In this document: positions 1-5,509 of the stretch, piece after piece
How the letters are laid out: every line of letters begins with the position of its first letter
How positions within the stretch are numbered: position 1 is the first letter of the stretch
Source: JANYIP01 sp031394045
GTDB taxonomy: Bacteria > Actinomycetota > Actinomycetes > Prado026
Reading direction: 5' to 3'
Length of the DNA: 5,509 bases
NCBI GenBank assembly: GCA_031394045.1
Contig: JANMWN010000282.1
Coordinates: 1-5,509 of the forward strand
Position numbers and translations under genes: made by a program
Notes under the pieces: model-generated
Seen by the model: only the letters and a program-made list of their open reading frames with translations
Told to the model about the DNA's origin: nothing
Databases searched by the model: none

Positions 1-1
1 C

Positions 2-355
2 GACGCCCGGGTCCTGCCCGCCGTCCTGGGCGGAGCCAGCGTGGTCCTGGACCTGGGCGCCAACCGTCGCACCGCCAGCCGCGCCCAACGCATCGCCCTC
101 GCACTGCGCGACGGCGGCTGCACCGCGCCGTTCTGCGACAAGCCCGCCACCTGGTGTGAGGCCCACCACCTGGTCCCCTGGCAGGTCAGCCCACGCACCG
201 ACCTGGACAACCTTGTCCTGGTCTGCGACGCCCACCACGACCTGCTCCACCACGACGGCTGGACCATCACCCTCAAGAACGGCAAAGCGATCTGGCACCC
301 ACCACCACAACCCGAACCACCACCCACCGAACCACTGCCAGCCGAACCGCCCTGA
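2..355 (+). CDS. HNH endonuclease domain protein, DUF222 / 13E12-repeat type (C-terminal part only)
   Basis: The reading frame is open from the left edge, so the start lies outside the window; 117 residues are visible before TGA at 353-355. The visible part begins with DARVLPAVLGGASVVLDLG, the linker that precedes the HNH domain in actinobacterial DUF222 (13E12 repeat) proteins. A zinc-binding/HNH core follows: CTAPFC, then CEAHHLVPW with the paired histidines, then TDLDNLVLVCDAHHDLLH with the HNH asparagine and last histidine. It ends in a proline-rich tail (PPPQPEPPPTEPLPAEPP), a common and poorly conserved ending in this family. The family has an HNH nuclease fold and is often present in many copies per genome; its biological role is not established, so DNA cleavage is inferred from the fold. 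It converges on the minus-strand operon and is probably unrelated to it. A start at GTG 41 is possible on paper, but homology continues upstream of it. Confidence 0.9.
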   Translation, partial: DARVLPAVLGGASVVLDLGANRRTASRAQRIALALRDGGCTAPFCDKPATWCEAHHLVPWQVSPRTDLDNLVLVCDAHHDLLHHDGWTITLKNGKAIWHPPPQPEPPPTEPLPAEPP

Positions 356-417
356 CCTGCCAGCTCAATTCTGGCGACGCACCACTAGGTCCTTGGCGGG
401 AGGGCAGCTAAAGGTAG
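356..417. other. convergent intergenic spacer with two small hairpins
   Basis: This 62-base spacer lies between the stop of the HNH gene and the stop of the acetyltransferase gene, so transcripts from both sides end here. Two short inverted repeats are visible: GCCAG (359-363) with CTGGC (371-375) around a 7-base loop, and AGCTA (406-410) with TAGCT (415-419), which touches the acetyltransferase stop codon. Stems are only 5 bp and neither has a T-run, so a bidirectional terminator is possible but weakly supported. Confidence 0.25.
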
Positions 418-810
418 CTAGAGGGCAATGAGCCCGGCGTTCGTGGGAGTGAACCCGCACGCGTCGAAGTAGAACGGACGCAGGTGGTCCTCGAAGTCGA
501 CGTGCAGCCACTCGCACCCGGCGCGGCGCGCCTCGGTCACGGCCACCTGGACCAGGCTCTGACCGACGCGCTGTCGTCGCGCCGTCGAGGTCACGAGCGT
601 GTCCAGGACGAACGCGTGGCTCCAGCCGTCCCAGGCCACGTTCACGAAGCCGACGAGAACACCAGCACGTCTGGCGCAGACCCAGCCGAGACTGTGCCGG
701 TTGACCTGCCCCCACCAGTCGTCGTCGCCCAGGTCGTGGGCGAAGCCCTCCGCATGCAAGCCGTCGACCTCGGGGTTCTCGAAGTCACCGCGCCACTCGT
801 ACTCGATCAC
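418..810 (-). CDS. GNAT family N-acetyltransferase
   Basis: A 130-residue protein starting at GTG (808-810) and ending at TAG (418-420). It would transfer an acetyl group from acetyl-CoA to an unknown amine in the cytoplasm. GNAT features are in the expected order. A beta strand (VGFVNVAWDG, about residues 53-62) is followed by a strand leading into the acetyl-CoA loop, where QRVGQSL (residues 80-86) matches the Q/R-x-x-G-x-G/A motif with Ser in the last position. An amphipathic helix (VQVAVTEARRAGC) comes next, then the C-terminal motif RPFYFDACGF (111-120), typical of the strand-helix-strand end of the fold. Length is slightly short but complete for a single-domain GNAT. It begins 9 bases after the methyltransferase stop and is the last gene of the minus-strand operon. 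The Shine-Dalgarno sequence is weak, suggesting coupled translation. The substrate cannot be told from sequence. Confidence 0.88.
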   Translation of the reverse strand: MIEYEWRGDFENPEVDGLHAEGFAHDLGDDDWWGQVNRHSLGWVCARRAGVLVGFVNVAWDGWSHAFVLDTLVTSTARRQRVGQSLVQVAVTEARRAGCEWLHVDFEDHLRPFYFDACGFTPTNAGLIAL

Positions 811-819
811 CCGGCCAAC

Positions 820-1608
820 CTACCGAGTGGCCTGAACGACGTAGGCACGGGCGGTCAGCCGGATCGACCCGTCCGGCTCGGTCGGGAGGCTGGCGCGCAG
901 TCGTTCGCGCAGCCGGTCGCTCGCTTCCTCGGGGAGTGCTGCGAGATAGCCGGGACCGGGGCCCTGTCCGCCGAGGAACGGTGTCCAGTAGTCGTCGAAG
1001 TCGTGGAAGACCGTTGGTACGTCGAGAGAATGGGCACTCACGTCGTCCATCCCCGCCGCTGCGAGGAACCCTTCCAGCGCGCCCTCGCGGCAGAGGGGGA
1101 ACCGGACGGACTCGTCGAGGGCGGCGGCCGCTGGGTCCTCCGCGATCGCCGCCGCCCAGAACCGGCCGAGCATCTGCATGCCACCGGCCAGGTCCCACAC
1201 GTACGCGACGACCTGCCCACCAGGGGCGAGCACCCGTTGCATCTCGCGGACGGCGGCCGCAGGGTCGGGGACGAAGTTGAGCACCAGACCGCAGACGACC
1301 CGGTCGACGCTGGCGTCGGGCAGCTCCAGGGCCGTGGCGTCGCCAACCGCGAACGTGGCCCGTGGGTCGGGCTGGCGCTCGCGAGCCATTCGTACGTACT
1401 CGGCGGACGGGTCGAGCCCGACCAGGCTCAAGGGGCTGACGGCAGCCAGCAAGGCTGCGCTCAGGGCTCCGGTGCCGCAGCCGACGTCGAGCCAGCGCAG
1501 ACCGGGCGGCGGGTCCAGCAACGAGACCACCTCGGCGGCCAGCAACCGGCTCCACCGGCCCATGAATCGCTCGTAGGGCTCAGGGGACGACCATGCTTCG
1601 AGGGCCAC
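820..1608 (-). CDS. class I SAM-dependent methyltransferase (Methyltransf_11 / UbiE-like)
   Basis: A 262-residue protein with a GTG start (1606-1608) and TAG stop (820-822). An in-frame TGA two codons upstream makes this GTG the earliest possible start. The Rossmann-like SAM-binding motifs are clear: motif I LDVGCGTGAL (residues 40-49), the acidic residue after strand 2 in VGLDPS (Asp65), GDATALELPD (88-97) with the Asp expected to contact the adenine, and the post-core RVLAPGG (124-130). The C-terminal part, with YWTPFLGGQGPGPGY, probably forms the substrate lid. It follows the aldehyde dehydrogenase relic by 3 bases and precedes the acetyltransferase by 9, so it sits in the operon. The family methylates very diverse small molecules, so the acceptor is unknown. 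The combination with a GNAT gene hints at modification of a small amine or metabolite, but that is inference from context only. Confidence 0.9.
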   Translation of the reverse strand: MALEAWSSPEPYERFMGRWSRLLAAEVVSLLDPPPGLRWLDVGCGTGALSAALLAAVSPLSLVGLDPSAEYVRMARERQPDPRATFAVGDATALELPDASVDRVVCGLVLNFVPDPAAAVREMQRVLAPGGQVVAYVWDLAGGMQMLGRFWAAAIAEDPAAAALDESVRFPLCREGALEGFLAAAGMDDVSAHSLDVPTVFHDFDDYWTPFLGGQGPGPGYLAALPEEASDRLRERLRASLPTEPDGSIRLTARAYVVQATR

Positions 1609-1611
1609 TAC

Positions 1612-2016
1612 TCATGATCGCCCAGCGGGGATGTGGATGAGCTTCTTGTTGACGAACTCATCGATGCCATATGGGCCGAGCTCGCGACCGACCCCGGACC
1701 GCGTCGTGCCACCGAAGGGCAGCTCGGGGCCGCCGCCCTCGGCGGAGTTGATCCAGACCATCCCCATGTCGAGCCGGTCGGCTACCTGAAGTGCGACCGT
1801 AGGGTCGGTGTGGAAGGCGGCGCCCCCATGAAAGCGCCACGCCGGTCCGGTCGCGACGCACCAACCGGCAAGCCGATCGGCGATCGAGCAGTCGCGCCAC
1901 TGACGGAACCCGGCATCGACATGGCGGCGGCCGCGGCTACGTCGTCCTGGGTAGCGGTGGGAAGGGAGCTCTCCGCCAGGCTGTCGCGAGGTTTCCACCG
2001 TCTACTCGACGGTCAT
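1612..2016 (-). pseudogene. aldehyde dehydrogenase relic with internal deletion and frameshifts
   Basis: Both ends of an NAD(P)-dependent aldehyde dehydrogenase are recognisable, but the middle is missing. The ancestral ATG (2014-2016) overlaps the regulator's stop as ATGA and reads M-T-V-E, then hits TAG. N-terminal family sequence continues in pieces across two frames: PGGELPSHRY, then TQDDVAAA in another frame, then VDAGFRQWRD and SIADR. After about 15 unassignable residues (roughly 1827-1872), the text jumps to the C-terminal end: GGAAFHTDPTVAL, MGMVWIN, PELPFGG, SGVGRELGPYG and FVNKKLIHI, ending at TGA 1612-1614. About 405 bases remain where the family normally needs about 1,400. The NAD-binding fold, catalytic Cys and general-base Glu are all absent. 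One frame stays open from GTG 1998 to the stop (128 codons), so ribosomes might still pass through to the methyltransferase 3 bases later. The intact gene probably oxidised an aldehyde from amine breakdown, judging by the neighbours. Confidence 0.85.
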
Positions 2017-2657
2017 GCCAATGTGCCCTTCTGTCGTTGCTTCGGTGAAGCGACCGGGGCGAGGTGCGACGAGGCAGCCGTCGCCGTCGGCGGGCTGACG
2101 ATCCAGAGCACCTCTGCCGAGTCGTTGCCGACGTTGCGTACCCCGTGCGGCACCGACGTCCGGTACTCGACCGAGTCGCCCGTCGCCATCCGGAGCCGGG
2201 CTGATCCAAGGGTGAGCTCGACGTCTCCGTGGATCACCACGAAGACCTCATGGGAGTCGCCGTGGGTGTACGTGTCCCCGCCCGTCGAGCCGTCAACTGC
2301 GAGCTCTCCGGCGTACACGTCTACGAAGTCTGCCGGCTGTCCGGTGAGCAGTGTCTTCTTCACGCCGTTGTCCATCGACAACGTCGGCCGGTCTTGCTTG
2401 CGCAGCACGGCCGGGGTCAGGTGCGGTTGCCCGTCGAAGAAGGTACTCAGGCTCACCCCGAGGGCGTCGGCGATCTGTACCAGGCTGGAGATGCTCGCGC
2501 CGGTCTGCCCACGCTCGAGCTGGCTGATGAAGCTCGGGCTTGTCCCGCTCAAGGCGGCCAGCGCGCGCAAAGACAGCCGACGAAGCTGACGGTGCGCCCG
2601 GATCCGAGCCCCCAGTGCGGCTCCTACAGCGTCGCGGTCGAGGCCCGACTGGCTCAC
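2013..2657 (-). CDS. XRE-family transcriptional regulator with C-terminal cupin domain (PuuR-like)
   Basis: A 214-residue DNA-binding regulator. GTG 2655-2657 is chosen as the start because it overlaps the upstream stop as GTGA and has GGGAG 5 bases before it; a GTG four codons earlier (2669) is also in frame. Residues about 14-70 form an HTH_3/XRE domain: LGARIRAHRQ, then LRALAALSGTSPSFISQLERG with the recognition helix, then ISSLVQIADALGVSLSTFF. Residues about 115-182 form a small cupin barrel with THGDSHEVFVVIHGDVELTL and GDSVEYRTSVPHGVRNVG. This XRE-cupin architecture includes E. coli PuuR, where the cupin part is thought to sense the metabolite. The likely role is to control this operon in response to its substrate; its operator should lie upstream of the operon, outside the window. 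The last about 30 residues are low-complexity and probably unstructured. Confidence 0.9.
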   Translation of the reverse strand: MSQSGLDRDAVGAALGARIRAHRQLRRLSLRALAALSGTSPSFISQLERGQTGASISSLVQIADALGVSLSTFFDGQPHLTPAVLRKQDRPTLSMDNGVKKTLLTGQPADFVDVYAGELAVDGSTGGDTYTHGDSHEVFVVIHGDVELTLGSARLRMATGDSVEYRTSVPHGVRNVGNDSAEVLWIVSPPTATAASSHLAPVASPKQRQKGTLA

Positions 2658-3520
2658 CCGAACTCCCACACAGGGTGCCCAGGCGCAATGCCGTCGACCC
2701 GGAAAAGAGCTCCGGCGAGCGGTTGAGCCGCTCGCTCGCTGTCAGAGAGGTAGCTGCTGGCGGTGGCGACGTAGAGGACATCCAGGTCGGGCCCGCCGAA
2801 GCCGGCGCACGTCACGTGCTGTACCGGGAAGCTCACCACATCCAGCAGTGTGCCGGACGGGGTGTACCTGCGCATGCCCCAACCGTCCCACAGTCCGAGC
2901 CACAGATTTCCCTCGACGTCGACGGCCAATCCGTCGGGAACGCCGTCCGCCGGGTCGATCGCAGTGACGACCTGAGCGGTGCCCAGTCGGCCTGCGCCGA
3001 CGTCGTAGGGGAAGGCCAGGACGTCTTGGGTGCCGCTGTCCACGTAGTACATGGTCCCGCCGTCCGGCGACCACGCGATGCCGTTGGACTCGGTGACGCC
3101 CTCGAGGACCGCTCGGACGGTGCCGTCCGGCTCGAGCGCGTAGAGGGTGGCAGCACCGATCGTCCGCTCGGTGGTGGAGGTCCCGGCTAGGAAGCGGCCT
3201 GCAGGGTCGCACGCTCCGTCGTTGAAGAAGCACTCGATCGGCAGGTCGTCGGGCACGATGGGTGCGCCGACCCGGCTCCCGGCCGCGTCGAGACGCTGGA
3301 AGCCCTTGCTCGTCGCGACGATCACCCCGCCGTCTTCTGCTGGGGCTGCGCAACCGACTCCCTCGTCGAGGTGCTGAGCGATGTGAGTTCCGTCGGGCCT
3401 GAGGCGGTAGAGGTCGCCGGCGCCGATGTCGACCCAGGCGAGGCTGCCGTCGGTGAGCCGGACCGGGTGTTCGCCCAGCGAAGCGCGGACGGAGTCGACG
3501 GGGGACGGGGACGGGGACAT
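2654..3520 (-). CDS. SMP-30/gluconolactonase/LRE family hydrolase
   Basis: A 288-residue protein with ATG start (3518-3520) and TGA stop (2654-2656). The family is a six-bladed beta-propeller that uses a divalent metal to hydrolyse lactones or related esters. The metal-site residues can be placed against human SMP-30 (Glu18, Asn154, Asp204): Glu17 in LGEHPV, Asn146 in ESNGIAWSPDG and Asp196 in VPDGLAVDVEGNLW, with the same 50-residue spacing between the last two. FFNDG (Asn100) matches the substrate-side Asn. GEHPVRL replaces the more usual GEGPVW. No signal peptide or membrane segment is seen, so it should be cytoplasmic. It starts 28 bases after the potC-type gene and overlaps the regulator by 4 bases (GTGA). 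It probably processes a lactone or lactam-like intermediate of the imported compound. The exact substrate is unknown, and gluconolactone is only the family name. Confidence 0.9.
   Translation of the reverse strand: MSPSPSPVDSVRASLGEHPVRLTDGSLAWVDIGAGDLYRLRPDGTHIAQHLDEGVGCAAPAEDGGVIVATSKGFQRLDAAGSRVGAPIVPDDLPIECFFNDGACDPAGRFLAGTSTTERTIGAATLYALEPDGTVRAVLEGVTESNGIAWSPDGGTMYYVDSGTQDVLAFPYDVGAGRLGTAQVVTAIDPADGVPDGLAVDVEGNLWLGLWDGWGMRRYTPSGTLLDVVSFPVQHVTCAGFGGPDLDVLYVATASSYLSDSERAAQPLAGALFRVDGIAPGHPVWEFG
2663..2667 (-). promoter_or_regulatory. ribosome binding site of the XRE-cupin gene
   Basis: On the minus strand GGGAG lies 5 bases before the GTG at 2655-2657. It falls inside the 3' end of the SMP-30 gene and favours the downstream GTG over the alternative GTG at 2669, which would overlap this site. 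Confidence 0.6.
3501..3518. repeat. hexanucleotide repeat GGGGAC x3 at the start of the SMP-30 gene
   Basis: Three perfect tandem copies of GGGGAC on the plus strand (GTCCCC on the coding strand) run into the start codon and encode the Ser-Pro-Ser-Pro-Ser-Pro tail after Met1. Gain or loss of one unit would stay in frame and change the tail by two residues. Confidence 0.8.
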
Positions 3521-3548
3521 GTGGTCTCTTTCGGTCGGAGGTGCCGGA

Positions 3549-4415
3549 TCAGGACGCGCCGGAGAGCGAGCTGCCTCCGCGGCGCAGGACGAAGGCCACG
3601 AGCGCTAGCGAGCTGGCGGTCAGGAGCAGCAGCATCGTGGACATCGCGGCGATTTCCGGGCGAAGCCCGTTGCGCACGGCGCCGAAGACGTACACCGACC
3701 ACGGGGTAGACCCTGCGACGCTGACGAAGCTGGAGATGATCGTGTTGTCTAGGCTCAAGGAGAAGGAGAGCAGGAAGCCAGCGACGACGGCAGGCATTGT
3801 CAGCGGCAGGACCACCTGGCGCAGGCGCCGGTGGGCCGGAGCGTAGAGGTCGGCGGCTGCCTCTTCCAGGGCAGGGTCGAGGCTGGCCATCCGGGCGCGG
3901 ACGATGAGGGCGACGACCGCGGTGCTGTAGATCCCGTGGCCGAACCACAACCGGACCAGCCCATAGTTCACGACGTGGTTGGCAGGTCCGAAGGGGCCGT
4001 TGACCTGGACGTACCAGATGAGCAGCGCAACGGCATCGACGATCTCTGGAGTCACGAGGACGAGAAGCAGCAGGCCGAGGATGACGCGGGAGCCGAGACC
4101 TCGACGTTGCGCCATCCCGATCCCGAGCAGGGTCCCCACGATGGTGGCCAGGATCGACGAACCGGCCGCAGCCTGGAGCGACGTCGTCACGCTCTGGATC
4201 AGCGCCGGGTTCGCCAGAGCCTGCGGGTAGGAGCGGGTCCCAAGACCTCCCCACACCACGAGGACCCGCCCTGAGTTGAACGAGTAGGCGATCATGGTGA
4301 GGATCGGCAGGTAGAGGAAGACCAGCACGGCCACTCCACCAACTCCGAGCCCGATCTTGACCGGGTCGCGGCGGCGGCGGCGAGCCAGCTGTGCGGTGGC
4401 TCCGGTGGCGCTCAT
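3549..4415 (-). CDS. potC: ABC transporter permease, PotC-type (spermidine/putrescine family)
   Basis: A 288-residue inner-membrane permease. The frame is open much further upstream, but the true start is ATG 4413-4415, which overlaps the potB stop as ATGA; upstream sequence in this frame is a shadow of potB. An Arg-rich cytoplasmic head (ARRRRR, 11-16) precedes TM1 (about 21-46). Further hydrophobic segments lie near 70-100, 108-136, 148-172, 205-228 and 255-278, giving the six expected. Family marks include LVTPEIVDAVAL, FSLSLDNTIISSFVS (usually LDD) and RPEIAAMSTMLLL near the end. The ATPase-coupling EAA loop is EEAAADLYAPAHRRLRQVVLP (residues 184-204); Tyr191 sits where this loop normally has Gly. 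It should pair with the PotB-type subunit and an ATPase plus binding protein encoded outside or at the edge. Polyamine specificity is assigned from family only. Confidence 0.9.
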   Translation of the reverse strand: MSATGATAQLARRRRRDPVKIGLGVGGVAVLVFLYLPILTMIAYSFNSGRVLVVWGGLGTRSYPQALANPALIQSVTTSLQAAAGSSILATIVGTLLGIGMAQRRGLGSRVILGLLLLVLVTPEIVDAVALLIWYVQVNGPFGPANHVVNYGLVRLWFGHGIYSTAVVALIVRARMASLDPALEEAAADLYAPAHRRLRQVVLPLTMPAVVAGFLLSFSLSLDNTIISSFVSVAGSTPWSVYVFGAVRNGLRPEIAAMSTMLLLLTASSLALVAFVLRRGGSSLSGAS

Positions 4416-5299
4416 GCGTGCGCTACCGCGACTGTGGGGGTGACCAGCACCACGCGCCGGCGCCGGCGCAGGAGCGCGAGGGTCCCGTACGCGAGTGCAG
4501 CCAGCAATGCCGTAACGACGAGGACGGACACGACCAGCAGCATCGCCACGGCGGACCCGAGCGCCCAGTTCTGGGTGCCGAGGAACTGCCCCGCCACGAG
4601 CTGGCCGACCATGTTGCCCTTCGCGCCGCCGAGGATCGTCGCGGTGATGTAGTCGCCGCACAGAGGGATGAACACCAGGATCAGACCGGCCGCGATCCCA
4701 GCGGCTGCCTGGGGAAGAGTGACCTGGCGGAAGGCGCGCCATCGGGTGGCGCCAAGGTCTCGCGCCGCCTCGCGCAATGCGGGATCGGTGCGTTCGAAGG
4801 CGACATAGATCGGCAAGATCATGTAGACCACATAGTTGTAGACGACACCGAGCTGGACGGCACCACGGGTGTCCAGGACGTCGAGCGGGTGCGAGGTGAG
4901 GTGCGCCGCCTGGAGCAGGTGCGACAGCCAGCCGCCCGGGGCGAGGACCACCACCCAACCGACCGTCCGGATGAGGAAGTTCGTCCAGAACGGCAGCAAG
5001 ATCAGTGCCAGGACGACATGGCGGCTGCGTGGGCCGAGATGCCTGGCCGCCCAGTAGGCGACCGGCAACCCGATGACCAGGCACGACAAGGTGCCGATCA
5101 CGGCGATCTGCAGCGTGTTCGTGAAAGTAGCCAGGAAGGTCGGACCGAGCGCCTCCTTGTACCGGTCGAGCGAGAGCCGGTCGGTGGCCACCGTGCCGAA
5201 CAAGGCGGGCTTGTATCCCAGGCTGTAGTAAGCGATGAAACCCACCGGCACGAGGAAGAACAGCACCAGGTAGGCGATTCCGGGGATCAGGAGCAGCAC
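4412..5299 (-). CDS. potB: ABC transporter permease, PotB-type (5' end uncertain or disrupted)
   Basis: The stop is TGA 4412-4414. From the GTG at 5297-5299 it would be 295 residues, about normal for PotB, but this start cuts into the cytoplasmic head and lacks a well-spaced Shine-Dalgarno (GGAGG is about 21 bases away). Upstream codons RRRSFGQRSG (to about 5335) look like the basic head of a permease. The frame stays open to the right edge, but that part is antisense to a potD fragment. Six membrane segments are visible at about 1-25, 55-85, 93-119, 148-168, 198-218 and 249-276. The EAA loop is intact: EAARDLGATRWRAF then RQVTLP (177-196). GDYITATILGGAKGNMVG (about 215-232) is a strong PotB signature. 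It overlaps potC by 4 bases and should form the heterodimeric channel with it. The native start has probably been lost at the junction described separately. Confidence 0.85.
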   Translation of the reverse strand: MLLLIPGIAYLVLFFLVPVGFIAYYSLGYKPALFGTVATDRLSLDRYKEALGPTFLATFTNTLQIAVIGTLSCLVIGLPVAYWAARHLGPRSRHVVLALILLPFWTNFLIRTVGWVVVLAPGGWLSHLLQAAHLTSHPLDVLDTRGAVQLGVVYNYVVYMILPIYVAFERTDPALREAARDLGATRWRAFRQVTLPQAAAGIAAGLILVFIPLCGDYITATILGGAKGNMVGQLVAGQFLGTQNWALGSAVAMLLVVSVLVVTALLAALAYGTLALLRRRRRVVLVTPTVAVAHA

Positions 5300-5338
5300 C
5301 CCGGACCGCTGCCCGAAGGACCTCCGTCGACCGAGCTC
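5300..5338. other. head-to-head junction between potB 5' end and potD 3' fragment
   Basis: On the minus strand, recognisable PotB sequence runs up to here. On the plus strand, PotD-like sequence begins here. Both readings look plausible within 5309-5335 (minus RRRSFGQRS, plus LPEGPPSTEL), so the breakpoint cannot be fixed more closely. Two adjacent 6-bp palindromes, GTCGAC (5326-5331) and GAGCTC (5333-5338), lie in the ambiguous zone. No start codon with a good ribosome binding site is visible for either gene, which would be expected if this were a natural divergent promoter region. Confidence 0.65.
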
Positions 5339-5509
5339 TGGATGGACAACTGGACCATCCTGGCCAGTGCGCCGCACCCGGTGGCCGCTCACGCTTGGAT
5401 CAACAACATCCTGGATCCCGAGGTGTCCTACAAGGACCTTCAGTTCCACAGCTACAACACCGGTATTGCCAGGCTGAAGGACAAGGCCGTCGCGGACAAG
5501 CTCCCGCAC
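5309..5509 (+). pseudogene. potD: PotD-type spermidine/putrescine substrate-binding protein, C-terminal fragment
   Basis: The plus-strand frame (5336-5338 = Leu) is open to the right edge and encodes ELWMDNWTILASAPHP, VAAHAWINNILDPEVS, YKDLQFHSYNTGIARL and KDKAVADKLPH. This matches the last part of PotD-type periplasmic-binding proteins: the LWMDNW strand, the APHP-AA-AWIN helix, the LDPEV turn and the YNT loop before the C-terminal helix. Similarity may begin at Leu 5309 (LPEGPPSTEL), overlapping the potB head. About 60-67 residues are visible; the family has about 340-400, with a signal peptide and lobe I that are missing here. It runs opposite to potB and potC, although potD normally shares their direction. 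It is called a pseudogene because the upstream part is replaced by potB sequence. If the junction is an assembly artefact, an intact potD would exist elsewhere. Confidence 0.75.

Noticed and set aside
2..355. HNH gene as part of a defence or mobile system.
   Set aside because: DUF222/13E12 HNH proteins are common, repeated chromosomal genes in actinobacteria, and no transposase, integrase, phage or defence partner is visible here.
359..419. Rho-independent terminators between the convergent genes.
   Set aside because: The two hairpins have only 5-bp stems and no T-run, so they are listed only as a low-confidence spacer feature.
484..1617. A 377-codon plus-strand open frame opposite the methyltransferase and acetyltransferase.
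   Set aside because: It is antisense to two genes with clear family motifs, has no recognisable domain, and long antisense frames are expected in GC-rich DNA.
1633..2589. A 318-codon plus-strand open frame across the dehydrogenase relic and regulator.
   Set aside because: No family motif is visible, and the opposite strand carries a well-supported XRE-cupin gene and ALDH sequence.
3521..3548. Possible promoter between the potC-type and SMP-30 genes.
   Set aside because: Only 28 bases are available, with no recognisable -35/-10 pair; co-transcription is the simpler reading.
4416..5084. N-terminal extension of the PotC frame to 511 residues.
   Set aside because: The extension is potB read in a different frame; the ATGA overlap at 4412-4415 and the normal family length support the short form.
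5300..5509. Extension of the PotB frame to the right edge (365 residues).
   Set aside because: The extra residues resemble no permease, while the opposite strand encodes a good PotD C-terminus.

Overview
The window is GC-rich DNA with GTG starts and many 4-base start/stop overlaps. A DUF222-type HNH protein and Pot-type ABC permeases also fit a high-GC actinobacterium. Nothing seen fixes the genus.

Layout: positions 2-355 (+) hold the 3' end of an HNH/DUF222 protein. A 62-base spacer then separates it from a convergent block. From about 5335 down to 418, everything reads on the minus strand as one tightly packed operon-like block. In transcription order it holds a PotB-type permease, a PotC-type permease, an SMP-30/gluconolactonase-family hydrolase, an XRE-cupin regulator, a broken aldehyde dehydrogenase, a SAM-dependent methyltransferase and a GNAT acetyltransferase. 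Junctions are 4-base overlaps (potB/potC, SMP-30/regulator, regulator/ALDH relic) or gaps of 28, 3 and 9 bases, so no internal promoter is expected. The promoter must lie beyond the right edge.

How the genes fit together: Pot-type permeases, an XRE-cupin (PuuR-like) regulator and an aldehyde dehydrogenase are the usual parts of a polyamine or related amine uptake and oxidation locus. The SMP-30 hydrolase would suit a lactone intermediate. The aldehyde dehydrogenase is now a relic: it keeps its N-terminal and C-terminal ends but has lost the NAD-binding and catalytic core, so the pathway looks incomplete as it stands.

The right edge is the most unusual part. From about 5309-5338 onward, the PLUS strand encodes the C-terminal part of a PotD-type substrate-binding protein. 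It abuts the 5' end of potB head-to-head, and neither gene has a normal start. This is what an inversion with one breakpoint in potD and the other at the potB start would give. An assembly or amplification chimera would look the same.

No RNA gene, CRISPR array, insertion sequence or complete mobile element was seen. The findings are a rearrangement and gene decay in a recognisable catabolic/transport operon, not a clearly new system.
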